Position numbers and translations under genes: made by a program. This document shows positions 25,416 through 33,683 of a stretch of DNA of 64,000 nucleotides, piece after piece. This DNA comes from Planctomycetota bacterium (lineage in GTDB: Bacteria; Planctomycetota; Phycisphaerae; Phycisphaerales; UBA1924). The stretch's first letter is position 1; each line of letters begins with the position of its first letter. Where the stretch lies: NCBI GenBank assembly GCA_014584315.1, contig JACTNA010000028.1:1-64000 (forward strand), given 5' to 3'. The notes under the pieces are model-generated. The model was not told the DNA's origin. It searched no databases and saw only the letters and a program-made list of their open reading frames with translations.

Positions 25416-25823
25416 TCAGTCGGCCGCCTCGACGATCACCGGGTCCGCCGCGCCGTCCGGGGAGACGGCGACCAGCGTCACCGTCCGCGTCGCGCCGCCC
25501 TTGACCGAGAGTTCGTGCCGGACGCCCAGCACGACCGCCTGCGCGCTCACCCGCCGCCGTCCTGTGTCCGTTCCCGCGGGCGACGTGTCGAACGAGAGTT
25601 GGCCGGCGTCGCCGGGCCTGGGGGCGTCCGGCGCATCGCGCGTCAGCGACTGCACGACGCGCACGGTGACCTCCTGCTCCGGCACGTCCGCCAGCACGGC
25701 GTGCGGCCCCAGGTCCGACCACTCGACGACGCGCCGCCGCGCCGCGCGGTCCACCACCACCGCCGACACGTCCTCCCAGGTCGCCTCGCCGAACCGAACC
25801 GCCCGCGGCGTCAACAGCAGCAT
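25416..25823 (-). CDS. Putative phage tail-tube-like protein between mirrored repeats
   Basis: A 135-residue beta-rich protein: MLLLTPRAVRFGEATWEDVSAVVVDR, then ARRRVVEWSDLGPHAVLADVPEQEVTVRVVQSL and a second half with RRRVSAQAVVLGVRHELSVKGG. A tail-tube or neck subunit is possible on length and topology but not proven. The ATG 25823 is chosen because AGGAG stands six bases before it; the track start 25838 lacks a site. It is flanked by inverted mosaic repeats, which is unusual for a gene inside a structural operon. Confidence 0.45.
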   Translation of the reverse strand: MLLLTPRAVRFGEATWEDVSAVVVDRAARRRVVEWSDLGPHAVLADVPEQEVTVRVVQSLTRDAPDAPRPGDAGQLSFDTSPAGTDTGRRRVSAQAVVLGVRHELSVKGGATRTVTLVAVSPDGAADPVIVEAAD

Positions 25824-25847
25824 GTTGATCTCCTGCACTCGGGACTT

Positions 25848-25960
25848 GAACGCGAAGACCGCGAAGTGCGCGAAGGGGAAGGAGGAGGAACTTCATGGAA
25901 CGGCTTCGCCACTTTGCCACTCCGCCACTCTGCCACTTCGTCACTACGTCACTGCGTCAC
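25848..25960. repeat. Right mosaic repeat, inverse of the left one
   Basis: A CGCGAAG-type array (25848-25880) is followed by an array of GTCACTTC/GCCACTTT-like octamers to 25960. The last unit supplies the TGA stop of the gene ending at 25957. Confidence 0.7.
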
Positions 25961-26592
25961 CTTCTCTCAAGCAACAGCACGTTCAGCCTCCGCACGGCGT
26001 CCGGCTCGCCGTCGCCGTCGGTGTCGATGCGGGCCGCGACGCGCTGGCGTTCGGCGGCGAAGCGTTCGCGGTACATCTCGGCCCGTTCGCGCAGGGGCGA
26101 GCCGACGGGCGCGAGCGCGGACGCCGCCGCGTACACCAGGTGCAGCGCGCCCAGTGAGACGAGCAGCCGCAAGGCCCACGGGCTTTTCACGCTTGCCTCG
26201 CCCGGCTCGTCCGCGCTCTCCGGGTCGATCCCGAGCATCCGCAGGGTCTGCGCGTGCACGAGCGCGATCTGGGGGCGGAAGGTCGTGACCTCGACCGGCA
26301 CGCCCGAGGCGGGGCTGGCCGGCAGCAGGGGGTCGCTCTCCGCGGCGCGCAGCCGGGAGATGACCAGCGACGCCGACGTGGTGCGTTCGATCACCTCGTA
26401 GGCCGTGCCGTCCACGAGCACGACGTTGCCGGCCCCGACGCCCGCGGCGTCGAAGGCGACGTCCTGCTCGGTCATGGCGAGCGTGGTGCCCGCCGCGCCG
26501 CCCGTGCCGCGCACGAGCCGTTGTCCCGCCCACCCGACGTCGCGGAGCAGGTTCGGTTCGAGCGTGAGCAGGTCTCGATCCCTGGCGAACAT
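25957..26592 (-). CDS. Putative head-tail adaptor (neck) protein
   Basis: The 211-residue protein follows the capsid gene. Its first 120 residues are beta-rich with VVLVDGTAYEVIERTTSASLVISRLR; a helical part follows (SPWALRLLVSLGALHLVYAAASAL), then a region RERAEMYRERFAAERQRVAARIDTDGDGEPDAV. The order matches head-completion proteins encoded right after capsid, but the family is not recognised. Its stop codon is provided by the repeat array. The track merges it with an upstream spurious frame. Confidence 0.45.
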   Translation of the reverse strand: MFARDRDLLTLEPNLLRDVGWAGQRLVRGTGGAAGTTLAMTEQDVAFDAAGVGAGNVVLVDGTAYEVIERTTSASLVISRLRAAESDPLLPASPASGVPVEVTTFRPQIALVHAQTLRMLGIDPESADEPGEASVKSPWALRLLVSLGALHLVYAAASALAPVGSPLRERAEMYRERFAAERQRVAARIDTDGDGEPDAVRRLNVLLLERR

Positions 26593-26693
26593 GGCCCCCC
26601 CCTTTCGCGTCGTGGCGCGATCGTCGTCCTTCAAACCCGCGGCACGCCTCTCGACGGGCCGCGGGCACGCACGCGGAGTCCCCCTCCCCGCGA

Positions 26694-27872
26694 TCAGTCG
26701 CCCGTGACGCTGAGGCCGGCGATCAGGCCGTGGGCGTTCTCGTTCTTGAACTCGAGGGTGTACTCGCCGACGAGTTGGCCGCGGACCGAGTCTCCGGTGG
26801 CGGCGAGCGGCTTGTAGTGGAACGAGCGTCCGCTGAGCGGCATGACCTGGACGCGGCTGCTGTCGAGCAGGATGACGGTGTCGGCGGGCGCCCAGCGGCT
26901 GAGGACGACGCGGCAGACGCCGAAGTCGCTCTCGTAGACGTTGACGAGGTTGCGGAACGAATCGTCGTCCGGCCCGAAAGACCGCTGCGAGCCGAGGAAC
27001 TCGTTGAGCATCCGCTTCTGCGCGCCGTTCATCACGATGGTGTCGATCGGGCCGTTGGACTGTTCCCAGACGCGCTGGAGCGCGGCGTTGAGGAGTTCCT
27101 CGGTGAGGACCGCGCCGCTCGTGCCCCCGCCGTCGGGCAGCCCGCCCTGGCCCGGCGCGAAGCGGTTGGTGGCGATGGAGGGCACGATGCCGTTCATGGT
27201 GCGCCGCACGGTGGACGAGCCTTGCTGGTCGCTGGCGGGGGCGACGCCGTTGATGACGGTGTTCTCGAGGTCTCGGATGAGTTCGCGCAGGCGTTCCTGC
27301 TTCTGGTAGTCCGCCTCGTCCTCGACGCCGTGCGCCCGCGCCGCCTGCATGGACCCGCTCACCCACACGCTCGCGGTGAAGATCTGGGTGTAGTTCTGCT
27401 TTCGGGCGCGGTTGGTGAACCGGGCGGTGGGGGCCTCCGCCCCCTCGAGCGCGGCGTTGCCGATGATGATGAGGCGCAGGTTGTCTTCGAGCGTCGCGTT
27501 GGGCGTCCCGCCGTAGCCGCGCACCACCGTCAGCATGCTCCCGACGACGTTCGTCACCAGCATCACCTCGCTCCATCCGTCGGGGCGCACGAGGTCGCCG
27601 ATGCGGAAGCGCGACCCGTTGTCGACCGTGAGCGACGTCGCCGTCTCGGGATCGGGCACGAAGACGGTCTGGTTGAGGTGGTCGAAGTTGGGCAGCAGAG
27701 CGTCCTCGATCCACTCGTGGACGGTGCCCATCGCCTCGCGTCGCGGATCGCCCAGGTAGTCCAGCAGCGGCGTCTCGAACGGGCTGACGATGCCGATCAC
27801 GTCGGACACGTCCTCCGCCAGTTCAGGAAGCCCGGCCCCCGCCGAATACGTCGCTTTCCCCGTGAAACTCAT
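26694..27872 (-). CDS. Phage major capsid protein (DUF5309/SU10-like, HK97 fold)
   Basis: A 392-residue capsid protein. The N-arm TYSAGAGLPELAEDVSDVIGIVSPFETPLLDYLG is typical of DUF5309; later QIFTASVWVSGSMQAARAHG, TVINGVAPASDQQG and TIVMNGAQKRMLNEFLG follow the SU10-type order. GGAGGAG stands just before the ATG 27872. Family and synteny (portal, coiled-coil protein, capsid) are consistent, so a virion-like shell can be inferred. The sequence is intact, without frameshift, and of host-like GC. Confidence 0.8.
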   Translation of the reverse strand: MSFTGKATYSAGAGLPELAEDVSDVIGIVSPFETPLLDYLGDPRREAMGTVHEWIEDALLPNFDHLNQTVFVPDPETATSLTVDNGSRFRIGDLVRPDGWSEVMLVTNVVGSMLTVVRGYGGTPNATLEDNLRLIIIGNAALEGAEAPTARFTNRARKQNYTQIFTASVWVSGSMQAARAHGVEDEADYQKQERLRELIRDLENTVINGVAPASDQQGSSTVRRTMNGIVPSIATNRFAPGQGGLPDGGGTSGAVLTEELLNAALQRVWEQSNGPIDTIVMNGAQKRMLNEFLGSQRSFGPDDDSFRNLVNVYESDFGVCRVVLSRWAPADTVILLDSSRVQVMPLSGRSFHYKPLAATGDSVRGQLVGEYTLEFKNENAHGLIAGLSVTGD

Positions 27873-27989
27873 CGCTCCTCCTCCTTCAAGTCCTCCGGAC
27901 ACGGTTCACCCCCGCTCGCACCGCGCCGGACGGTCGCGGACACGCTCCGCGCCGCGGCCGGCGAGCCTCGTTCGTTCGTCGTTCAGCCG

Positions 27990-28493
27990 TCACCGCGCCG
28001 TGCGCCGCCGGCGCAGGTAGCGCAGCAGCAGTCGCCGGTCGCCGCTGGACCGCGCCGCCGCGGCCAGGTCTTCGATCGACTCCGCCCCGCGGCCTGTCAC
28101 GCTCGCGGCGGAGGCACGCACGCCCTCGCGCCGCGCGAAGAGCGCGGGCCTGGCGCGGCGCACCTCCGCCACCGCCGCCGCCACGCCGTCGGGCGCGACC
28201 TCGCCCATCGCGCTCCGCGCCGCCTCGGCGTCCACCGCGCCGGCCCGCAGCAACTCGCGGTCGATCTCGCGCTCGAGCCGGACGCGCTCGAGTTCGGCCA
28301 TCGCGTCGGCCGCGCGCCGCTCGGCCTCCGCCAGCCGCGCCGCCAGGGCGTCGAGCGACTCGCTCGCTCCGTCCACGCCCTCGGGGCGGGGGCTTTCGGT
28401 CTCGAGGCCGGGCCTTTCGGGCGCGGTCTCGCGCGCTTCCACGCTCACCATCGGCGCATCCTCCATCGTCACGGCACCTTCGTTCGCGTCCAT
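27990..28493 (-). CDS. Scaffold-like coiled-coil protein between portal and capsid
   Basis: The 167-residue protein has an acidic N-terminal 40 residues and a long charged helix (SLDALAARLAEAERRAADAMAELERVRLEREIDRELL), ending in a basic tail RRLLLRYLRRRRTAR. Acidic plus coiled-coil plus basic C-terminus is the pattern of capsid scaffolds, where the tail binds coat protein. Position between portal and capsid fits. No protease domain is visible, so the maturation step is unclear. Confidence 0.6.
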   Translation of the reverse strand: MDANEGAVTMEDAPMVSVEARETAPERPGLETESPRPEGVDGASESLDALAARLAEAERRAADAMAELERVRLEREIDRELLRAGAVDAEAARSAMGEVAPDGVAAAVAEVRRARPALFARREGVRASAASVTGRGAESIEDLAAAARSSGDRRLLLRYLRRRRTAR

Positions 28494-28513
28494 CGTGTCC
28501 TCCTTCCCTTGGC

Positions 28514-29989
28514 TCACACCACGCCCGCGTCGCTCGGCTGGTAGCCCAGTTCGTCGAGCACGCGCTCGGTCGGCACGCCGAGTTCGACCTTGCGTTTGGC
28601 GGCGAGGGTGTCGTCGAGCACGTCGCTGGGCAGCGGGTCGGGCCATTCGAGCCGGACGCCCCGGTCGCGCTCGTCGAGTTCGAGGGCGCCCGCCGCGTCC
28701 AGCGCGCCCAGCACGATGGCGCACGCCTCCGCGATGCCGCGTCCGTAGGTGACGCGCTTGCGCTCGGTCTTGCCCAGCAGCCCGACGAGGGTGATCTTCA
28801 GGGCGTTCGCGCTGGAGAGGTTGCCGACGCGTCCCTGCACGACGCCGGTCGCCAGGGGCGGCACGCCCGAGGTCTTGTCGAGGGCGTCGCGTACTTCCTT
28901 GACGTGCGCGTCCTCGCTCGGGCTGCTCGCGTCGCCGCCGAACGCCTGCACCGACGCCTCCGGGTTGTCGGTGCTCCACACCCGCCCCGGCCCGACGGGC
29001 ATCCGCTCGAAGCCCTCGATGCCCTTGGCGAGGTACATCTTGAAACTCTGGAGCGTGACGCGGCTGGCCCGGTCGCTCAGGCGCGTGTTCAGTTCGTCCT
29101 GGAGCGGGATCAGCGGCTCGACCTCGCTCAGCCCCGAGTAGCGGAAGGGCTGCGAGACGTTCTGCACGTGGACCACGGGCACGCGCCCGCCGGTGAGCGT
29201 GATCGCCGATTCCTCGACGATCTCGCCGTCCTCGTAGACGCGGCGCACCGAGCCGGTGATGACCTCGGTGACGACCGATCGGCGGCGCCGCGTCGGCGTG
29301 GCGCGACCTCGCCCGAAGGCGCCGACGCCCCGCGTGCGTTCGACCTCGTTGAGTTCCCGCTCGAAGTGGATCGCGTAGGCGTCGAGGCGCCGGTAGTCGT
29401 TCGGGTTCAGCGCCGGCACGCCGCGCGTCGGCTCGACGAGTTCGATCCGCACGTGCTCGGCGATCTCGCCCGCGTCGGGCGGGGCGCCGCGCCGCCCGAG
29501 CAGGCGCAGGCCGGCCTCGTCGAGGCGGAGGACGAGGTCGGCGTGCCCGTAGACGTGCCCGAGCAGGGCGAAGTCCTGGAGCAGCGCGACGCCGCCGGAC
29601 GCCTCCCACACGGCGTCGAGGGTGCGTTCGACGCGCTCGCGGGTCGCGCCGTCGCGGGCGGTGCTGAGGATGCGCACGGGCTTGCCGAACATGAAGTCCA
29701 CCATCGTGTGGATGCGCCACGCGATGTCGTTCTCGATCACGACCTCGCGGTCGCCGGCGCGGTCGTCGTCGCCCGGCGTGCGTCCGACGAGGCGCGGGGG
29801 CAGGCCGGCCCGTTGTGCGAGCCGTCGCCCCGCCCCCGCGCCCGTCGCTCCCCCCGCCGATTCCATCGGGTTGCGGTAGTAGCGCCAGAGCGTTTCGAGT
29901 CGCGGCCTGACGAGCGACTCGTGCTCGTCGATCAGCGCGGCGATCGCGCCCCCCTCGATCCCCGCCGTGTCGTCGATGCGAACGCTCAT
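28514..29989 (-). CDS. Phage portal protein (SPP1 gp6-like)
   Basis: The 491-residue protein begins MSVRIDD with AGGAGG upstream. It shows portal landmarks: LVRPRLETLWRYYRNP near the N-terminus, VIENDIAWRIHTMVDFMFGKPVRI, PVVHVQNVSQPFRYSGLSEVEPLIPLQDELN and the C-terminal LDKTSGVPPLATG. This matches the SPP1 Gp6 portal family, whose dodecamer forms the DNA gate of the capsid. No terminase large or small subunit precedes it; the next gene upstream is asd. It is the first gene of the module. Confidence 0.85.
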   Translation of the reverse strand: MSVRIDDTAGIEGGAIAALIDEHESLVRPRLETLWRYYRNPMESAGGATGAGAGRRLAQRAGLPPRLVGRTPGDDDRAGDREVVIENDIAWRIHTMVDFMFGKPVRILSTARDGATRERVERTLDAVWEASGGVALLQDFALLGHVYGHADLVLRLDEAGLRLLGRRGAPPDAGEIAEHVRIELVEPTRGVPALNPNDYRRLDAYAIHFERELNEVERTRGVGAFGRGRATPTRRRRSVVTEVITGSVRRVYEDGEIVEESAITLTGGRVPVVHVQNVSQPFRYSGLSEVEPLIPLQDELNTRLSDRASRVTLQSFKMYLAKGIEGFERMPVGPGRVWSTDNPEASVQAFGGDASSPSEDAHVKEVRDALDKTSGVPPLATGVVQGRVGNLSSANALKITLVGLLGKTERKRVTYGRGIAEACAIVLGALDAAGALELDERDRGVRLEWPDPLPSDVLDDTLAAKRKVELGVPTERVLDELGYQPSDAGVV

Positions 29990-30122
29990 GCGCGCCTCCT
30001 GTCCGCCGGGCGGGACACCGCGTCCCCTCACCCTTCCCCCGCGCGGACAGGACCGCGCGCACGAACACCGCCGGTGCGCACACGGCGGCCGGCGCGCAAG
30101 ATCGGCGCGGACAACCGTTTGC

Positions 30123-30181
30123 AAAAAAGTTGCGCGTTCCCGAATATTCCCGCGGGCGGGGCGCGGGGCGTGCGCGCGCGT
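30123..30181 (-). terminator. Weak terminator candidate after asd
   Basis: Minus strand beyond the asd stop: a GC-rich stretch with GCGCG/CGCGC arms and then ACTTTTTT. The stem is not clean. It would separate the asd operon from the portal transcript. Confidence 0.3.
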
Positions 30182-31264
30182 TCAGGCCATCGCGTGGACG
30201 CCCGCCAGCCCGGCGATCTGGAGCGCGTTCAACGCCGCGCCCTTGCGCAGCTGGTCCCCGCTCACCAGCAGGCACCAGCGCCGGTGGGTTCCGCCGGGGC
30301 CGGGCGGCTCGCCGGGGTCCGGGCGCACGCGTCCGACCAGGACCTCATCGCGCCGCGAGGCCTTACGCGGCGTGGGGAACGCGTTCGCGCCGCGATCGTC
30401 CACGATCTCCAGCCCGCGCCCGCCCGCCAGCGCGTCGAGCACGCCGCCCTCGCTCGCCGGTGCGCCCAGCGTCGCCGTGACGGCCTGCGTGTGCGCGCGC
30501 AGGGCGGGGATTCGAACGCAGGTCGGCGTGACGCGGATGGCGGGGTCGTTCCAGATGCGCCGCGTCTCGTCGATCATCTTCCGCTCCTCGCCGTTCACGC
30601 CCGTCGCGCCGTCCACCGCGGAATCGTGGCTGAAGACGTTGAAGGCGCACGGCTCGGCGAAGACGCCCCCCGCGCCGCCCGCGCCGGGGAGCGTCCATCC
30701 GATCTCCGACCCTTCGCGCTCCAGCACGGCGAGGGCGTCGCGCGTCTCGCGGATGAGCGCATCGATCCCCGCCAGCCCCGCGCCGGAAACGGCCTGGTAG
30801 GTCGCCACGTCGATCGCCTCGATGCCGAACGCGCGGCGCAGCGGTTCGAGCGCGAGGAGCAGGATGGTCGTCGAGCAGTTCGGGTTGGCGACGAGGCGTA
30901 CGTCGGGCGTGACGAGAGGGCCGTTGATCTCGGGGACGACGAGCGGCACGCCGGGGTCGGCGCGGAACGCGGACGAGTTGTCCACGACGAACGCGCCGGC
31001 GCGGAGCGCGGCGGGCACGAATCGGCGCGCCGTCTCCGCGTCCGCGGCGAAGATGGCCGTGCCGACGCCCTCGAACGATCGTTCGCCCAGCGTGGCGACG
31101 CCGACTTGGGTCTCGCCGTAGCGGACGCGCAGGCCGTGCGATCGCTCGCTCGCCAGCGCGCGCACGCGCGACGCCGGCACGCCGCGTTCGGCCAGGATGG
31201 CGAGCGCCTCGCGCCCGACGGCGCCTGTCGCCCCGACGACCGCGATCAGACCTTCGCGCAGCAT
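30182..31264 (-). CDS. asd: Aspartate-semialdehyde dehydrogenase
   Basis: The 360-residue enzyme has VVGATGAVGREALAIL (NADP-binding), VDNSSAFRADPGVPLVVPEIN, ANPNCSTTILLLAL with the catalytic Cys, and RVTPTCVRIPALRAHTQAV. It converts aspartyl phosphate to the semialdehyde shared by lysine, threonine and methionine pathways. Its ATG lies 19 bases inside the aspartokinase gene's 3' end (overlap), so it is translated from the same riboswitch-controlled mRNA. Confidence 0.95.
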   Translation of the reverse strand: MLREGLIAVVGATGAVGREALAILAERGVPASRVRALASERSHGLRVRYGETQVGVATLGERSFEGVGTAIFAADAETARRFVPAALRAGAFVVDNSSAFRADPGVPLVVPEINGPLVTPDVRLVANPNCSTTILLLALEPLRRAFGIEAIDVATYQAVSGAGLAGIDALIRETRDALAVLEREGSEIGWTLPGAGGAGGVFAEPCAFNVFSHDSAVDGATGVNGEERKMIDETRRIWNDPAIRVTPTCVRIPALRAHTQAVTATLGAPASEGGVLDALAGGRGLEIVDDRGANAFPTPRKASRRDEVLVGRVRPDPGEPPGPGGTHRRWCLLVSGDQLRKGAALNALQIAGLAGVHAMA

Positions 31265-32070
31265 GCGCTCTCCTCCCTCTCCGTCCTTGTCTCTCTCTCG
31301 GGGCGGGGCGCTCCAGACCCGGGCGCTTCCCCGTCGAACTCGACATCCCACGGCCCGACTCTCGACGCGCTCCGCCCGCCGATGCACGATACTTCGAAGG
31401 ACAGCCCGTGCTGCTGCGCCCAGCGCACGGCCTTGTGCTGGACGATCGTGCCGTCGAGGCGCAGGGCCTGCTCCCAAGGAAGCGTCGAGTAGCGTCGCGG
31501 GCGCGGGCCTGGCGCGGCGGGGTCCCACTCGTACAGCCCGTCGACGTCCTTGACCAGCCGGCACGCCGCGCCGAGCCGATCGGCGACGAAGAGTGCGGTC
31601 AGGTCCGACCCGCCGCGGCCGAGGAGCGTGGTGCGTCCCGTCGCATCGCGCCCGACGAAGCCCGGGACGACGATCACCGACGCGCGGGCGAGCGCGCCGA
31701 GCGTCGTCGGCTCGTCCAGCGAGAGGGGCGAGGCGTCGAGCGGATCGTCCGTGGTGCGCAGCCCGATCGACGCGGCGTCGAGAGTCTCGACCGTCAGACG
31801 GCGCTGCGCCAGCGCGAGACCCAGCAGGGCCGCGCTGGTCAACTCGCCCGTCGCCAGCAGCAGGGCGACCGAGGGGGCGTGCGGGCGATCGCCGTAGCCC
31901 CGCGACTGCGCGAGCAGCCGATCGGTTGTTCCTTCGAGGGCGGAGACGACCGCGACGACGCGCCACCCGTCGTTGACGAACCGTGCCGCCTCGTCCGCTG
32001 CGGTGCGGACGGCCGACTCGTCGCGCAGCACCGAACCGCCGAACTTCAGGACGATCACCGGATCACGCAC
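31246..32070 (-). CDS. lysC: Aspartate kinase catalytic domain only (no ACT domains)
   Basis: The 274-residue protein has the amino-acid-kinase fold: IVLKFGGSVLRDE, VVSALEGTTDRLLAQS, GRGGSDLTALFVADRLGAA and LVKDVDGLYEWDP. Usual aspartokinases are about 400-460 residues because two ACT domains at the C-terminus sense lysine or threonine; here the protein stops after the catalytic domain with a short acidic tail. The stop and start overlap the neighbours by 16-19 bases. Expression control by the upstream riboswitch may take the place of allostery. An alternative amino-acid kinase is less likely given asd downstream. Confidence 0.85.
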   Translation of the reverse strand: MRDPVIVLKFGGSVLRDESAVRTAADEAARFVNDGWRVVAVVSALEGTTDRLLAQSRGYGDRPHAPSVALLLATGELTSAALLGLALAQRRLTVETLDAASIGLRTTDDPLDASPLSLDEPTTLGALARASVIVVPGFVGRDATGRTTLLGRGGSDLTALFVADRLGAACRLVKDVDGLYEWDPAAPGPRPRRYSTLPWEQALRLDGTIVQHKAVRWAQQHGLSFEVSCIGGRSASRVGPWDVEFDGEAPGSGAPRPERETRTEREESACCAKV

Positions 32071-33332
32071 GGCGTCACCTCGCTCTCATCCTCAACCTCT
32101 GCAAACCCGGTGGCGCGGGCGTCCCGCCCCGCGCTCTCGCCCTGATGCGCCTCCACGATCGCCCGCTCCAGGTCCGCGATCACGTCGTCCGGCTCTTCAA
32201 GCCCGACGCTCAGGCGGATCAGCCCGTCGGTGATGCCGACCGCGAGGCGCTGCTCGCGCGGCACGTCGGCGTGCGTCATGGTCACGGGGTGGGTGATGAG
32301 CGTCTCGACACTGCCGAGGTGCTCGACGAGCGAGCAGAGGCGCACGCCGTTGAGCACGCGCACCGCCGCCTCCGTCCCGCCCGCGACCTCGAAACTGAGC
32401 AGCCCGCCGTGCAGCCCGGCGCGGTGCTGGCGTTCGGCGAGTTCGCGCTGGGGGAAGTCGTCCAGGCCCGGGTAGTTCACGGCCGTCACGTGCGGGTTGG
32501 CGCGCAGGGCGCGGGCGACCTTCAGCGCGTTCTCGGAGTGCTGGCGCAGTCGCAGCGGCAGCGTCTTGACGCCGCGCACCGTGAGCCACGCCTGGAAGGC
32601 GGCCTGGATGCCGCCGGTGCACTTGCGGATGAACCGCACGCGCTCCAGCAGCGCTTCGTCGCGCGAGACGACCGACCCTCCGATCGCCGTCGAGTGCCCC
32701 TCGATGTGCTTCGTCGTCGAGTAGACGCACACGTCCGCGCCGAGGTCGAGCGGCCGCTGGATGACCGGCGTGAGGAAGGTGTTGTCCACGGCGAGGGGCA
32801 CGCCCGCGCCGCGCGCGACCCGCGCCACCGCCGCGATGTCGGTCAGTTTCATCGTGGGGTTGGCGGGGCTTTCGATGAAGACGAGGCGTGTGTTGGGTCG
32901 CAGGGCGCGCCGCACGTTCTCCGGGTCCGACGAATCGACGAACGTGGACCCGATGCCCAGCCCGCTGAGCACCTGGCGGAAGAGCCGCACCGTCCCGCCG
33001 TAGATCGCGTCGCCCAGCACGGCGTGGTCGCCCTGGCGCAGCAGCGCGAGGAAGAGGGCGGTCTCGGCGGCCATGCCTGTCACGAAACAGACGGCCGGCG
33101 GCGCGTCCTCGATCGCCCCGAGTTGCGCTTCGAGCGCGCTCACGGTCGGGTTCGACACGCGCGAGTACGCGTGCCCCTTGCTCACGCCCACCGCCTCGTT
33201 GACGTAGGTCGTGCTCTGCACGAGCGGCGTGACGATCGCCCCGGTGAGCGGGTCGGGGGCGAGGCCGCCGTGGATCGCCGTCGTGCAGGGGCCGGGGGAC
33301 GGGTCGGGGTGGTCGAAGGTGGACTGACACAT
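32055..33332 (-). CDS. Transsulfuration PLP enzyme (cystathionine gamma-synthase family)
   Basis: The 425-residue PLP enzyme has PCTTAIHGGLAPDPLTGAIVTPL, YSRVSNPTVSALEAQLGAIE, VYSTTKHIEGHS with the PLP lysine, and the C-terminal SVGLEEPDDVIADLERAI. The family includes cystathionine gamma-synthase, O-acetylhomoserine sulfhydrylase and gamma-lyases; sequence alone does not separate them. The SAM riboswitch upstream argues for a methionine-synthesis role. First gene of the operon; GAGGAG precedes ATG. The tail after position 400 is acidic. Confidence 0.9.
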   Translation of the reverse strand: MCQSTFDHPDPSPGPCTTAIHGGLAPDPLTGAIVTPLVQSTTYVNEAVGVSKGHAYSRVSNPTVSALEAQLGAIEDAPPAVCFVTGMAAETALFLALLRQGDHAVLGDAIYGGTVRLFRQVLSGLGIGSTFVDSSDPENVRRALRPNTRLVFIESPANPTMKLTDIAAVARVARGAGVPLAVDNTFLTPVIQRPLDLGADVCVYSTTKHIEGHSTAIGGSVVSRDEALLERVRFIRKCTGGIQAAFQAWLTVRGVKTLPLRLRQHSENALKVARALRANPHVTAVNYPGLDDFPQRELAERQHRAGLHGGLLSFEVAGGTEAAVRVLNGVRLCSLVEHLGSVETLITHPVTMTHADVPREQRLAVGITDGLIRLSVGLEEPDDVIADLERAIVEAHQGESAGRDARATGFAEVEDESEVTPCVIR

Positions 33333-33433
33333 GCCGCGAACTCCTCACGGCATCAATCGGGCCTGCCTTGTGCGTGGGTGGACAGCGGACGGCGCTGCCC
33401 TTTTTGCCGACCCGCCCGAGGACGGTTCCGGCC

Positions 33434-33532
33434 GCATCGTTCCCCACGCGGGGGCTGGCCTCGGCACCGCGGCCGGCGTTTCGCCGACTCGGTTGCCGCC
33501 CGGGCAGTTGGCTGACCCGGGACTCTTGATGC
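33434..33532 (-). promoter_or_regulatory. SAM-I (S-box type) riboswitch
   Basis: Read on the minus strand, GCATC opens and GATGC closes a P1 helix. After it comes AAGAG, then a P2 stem GCCCGGG-type hairpin with the conserved GGCAACC at its 3' side, a P3 hairpin (GTCGGCG-AAA-CGCCGGC), the GCGGTGCC and GGCCAGCC joining elements, and a P4 CCCC/GGGG stem. This order is that of the S-box. P2 is short and lacks an obvious kink-turn, so a SAM-I/IV variant is possible. No T-run terminator follows, so control may be translational. Confidence 0.75.
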
Positions 33533-33539
33533 TGAGGCG

Positions 33540-33567
33540 AGGATACCGGCAACGCTCGGCGAGTCAA
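33540..33567 (-). promoter_or_regulatory. Promoter of the metB-like/lysC/asd operon
   Basis: TTGACT, a 16-base spacer and TATCCT on the minus strand. The predicted start lies right at the first base of the riboswitch P1. Confidence 0.65.
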
Positions 33568-33654
33568 TATCTCTGACCCGGTTTTCGCGCCCGATCACGA
33601 TCTTCCAAGGCGCTCCGTCAAAGCCCGAAAACTCCCCCTCAACCCCCGAGAAGG

Positions 33655-33683
33655 TTGGTCCATACCCGACCCCGTGGTATCTT
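33655..33683 (+). promoter_or_regulatory. Promoter of the first dockerin gene
   Basis: TTGGTC, a 17-base spacer and TATCTT on the + strand, 65 bases upstream of the ATG at 33748. Confidence 0.5.

Noticed and set aside
30000-30181. Prophage attachment site next to the portal gene
   Set aside because: No tRNA and no matching direct repeat near 23.7-23.9 kb was found by eye.
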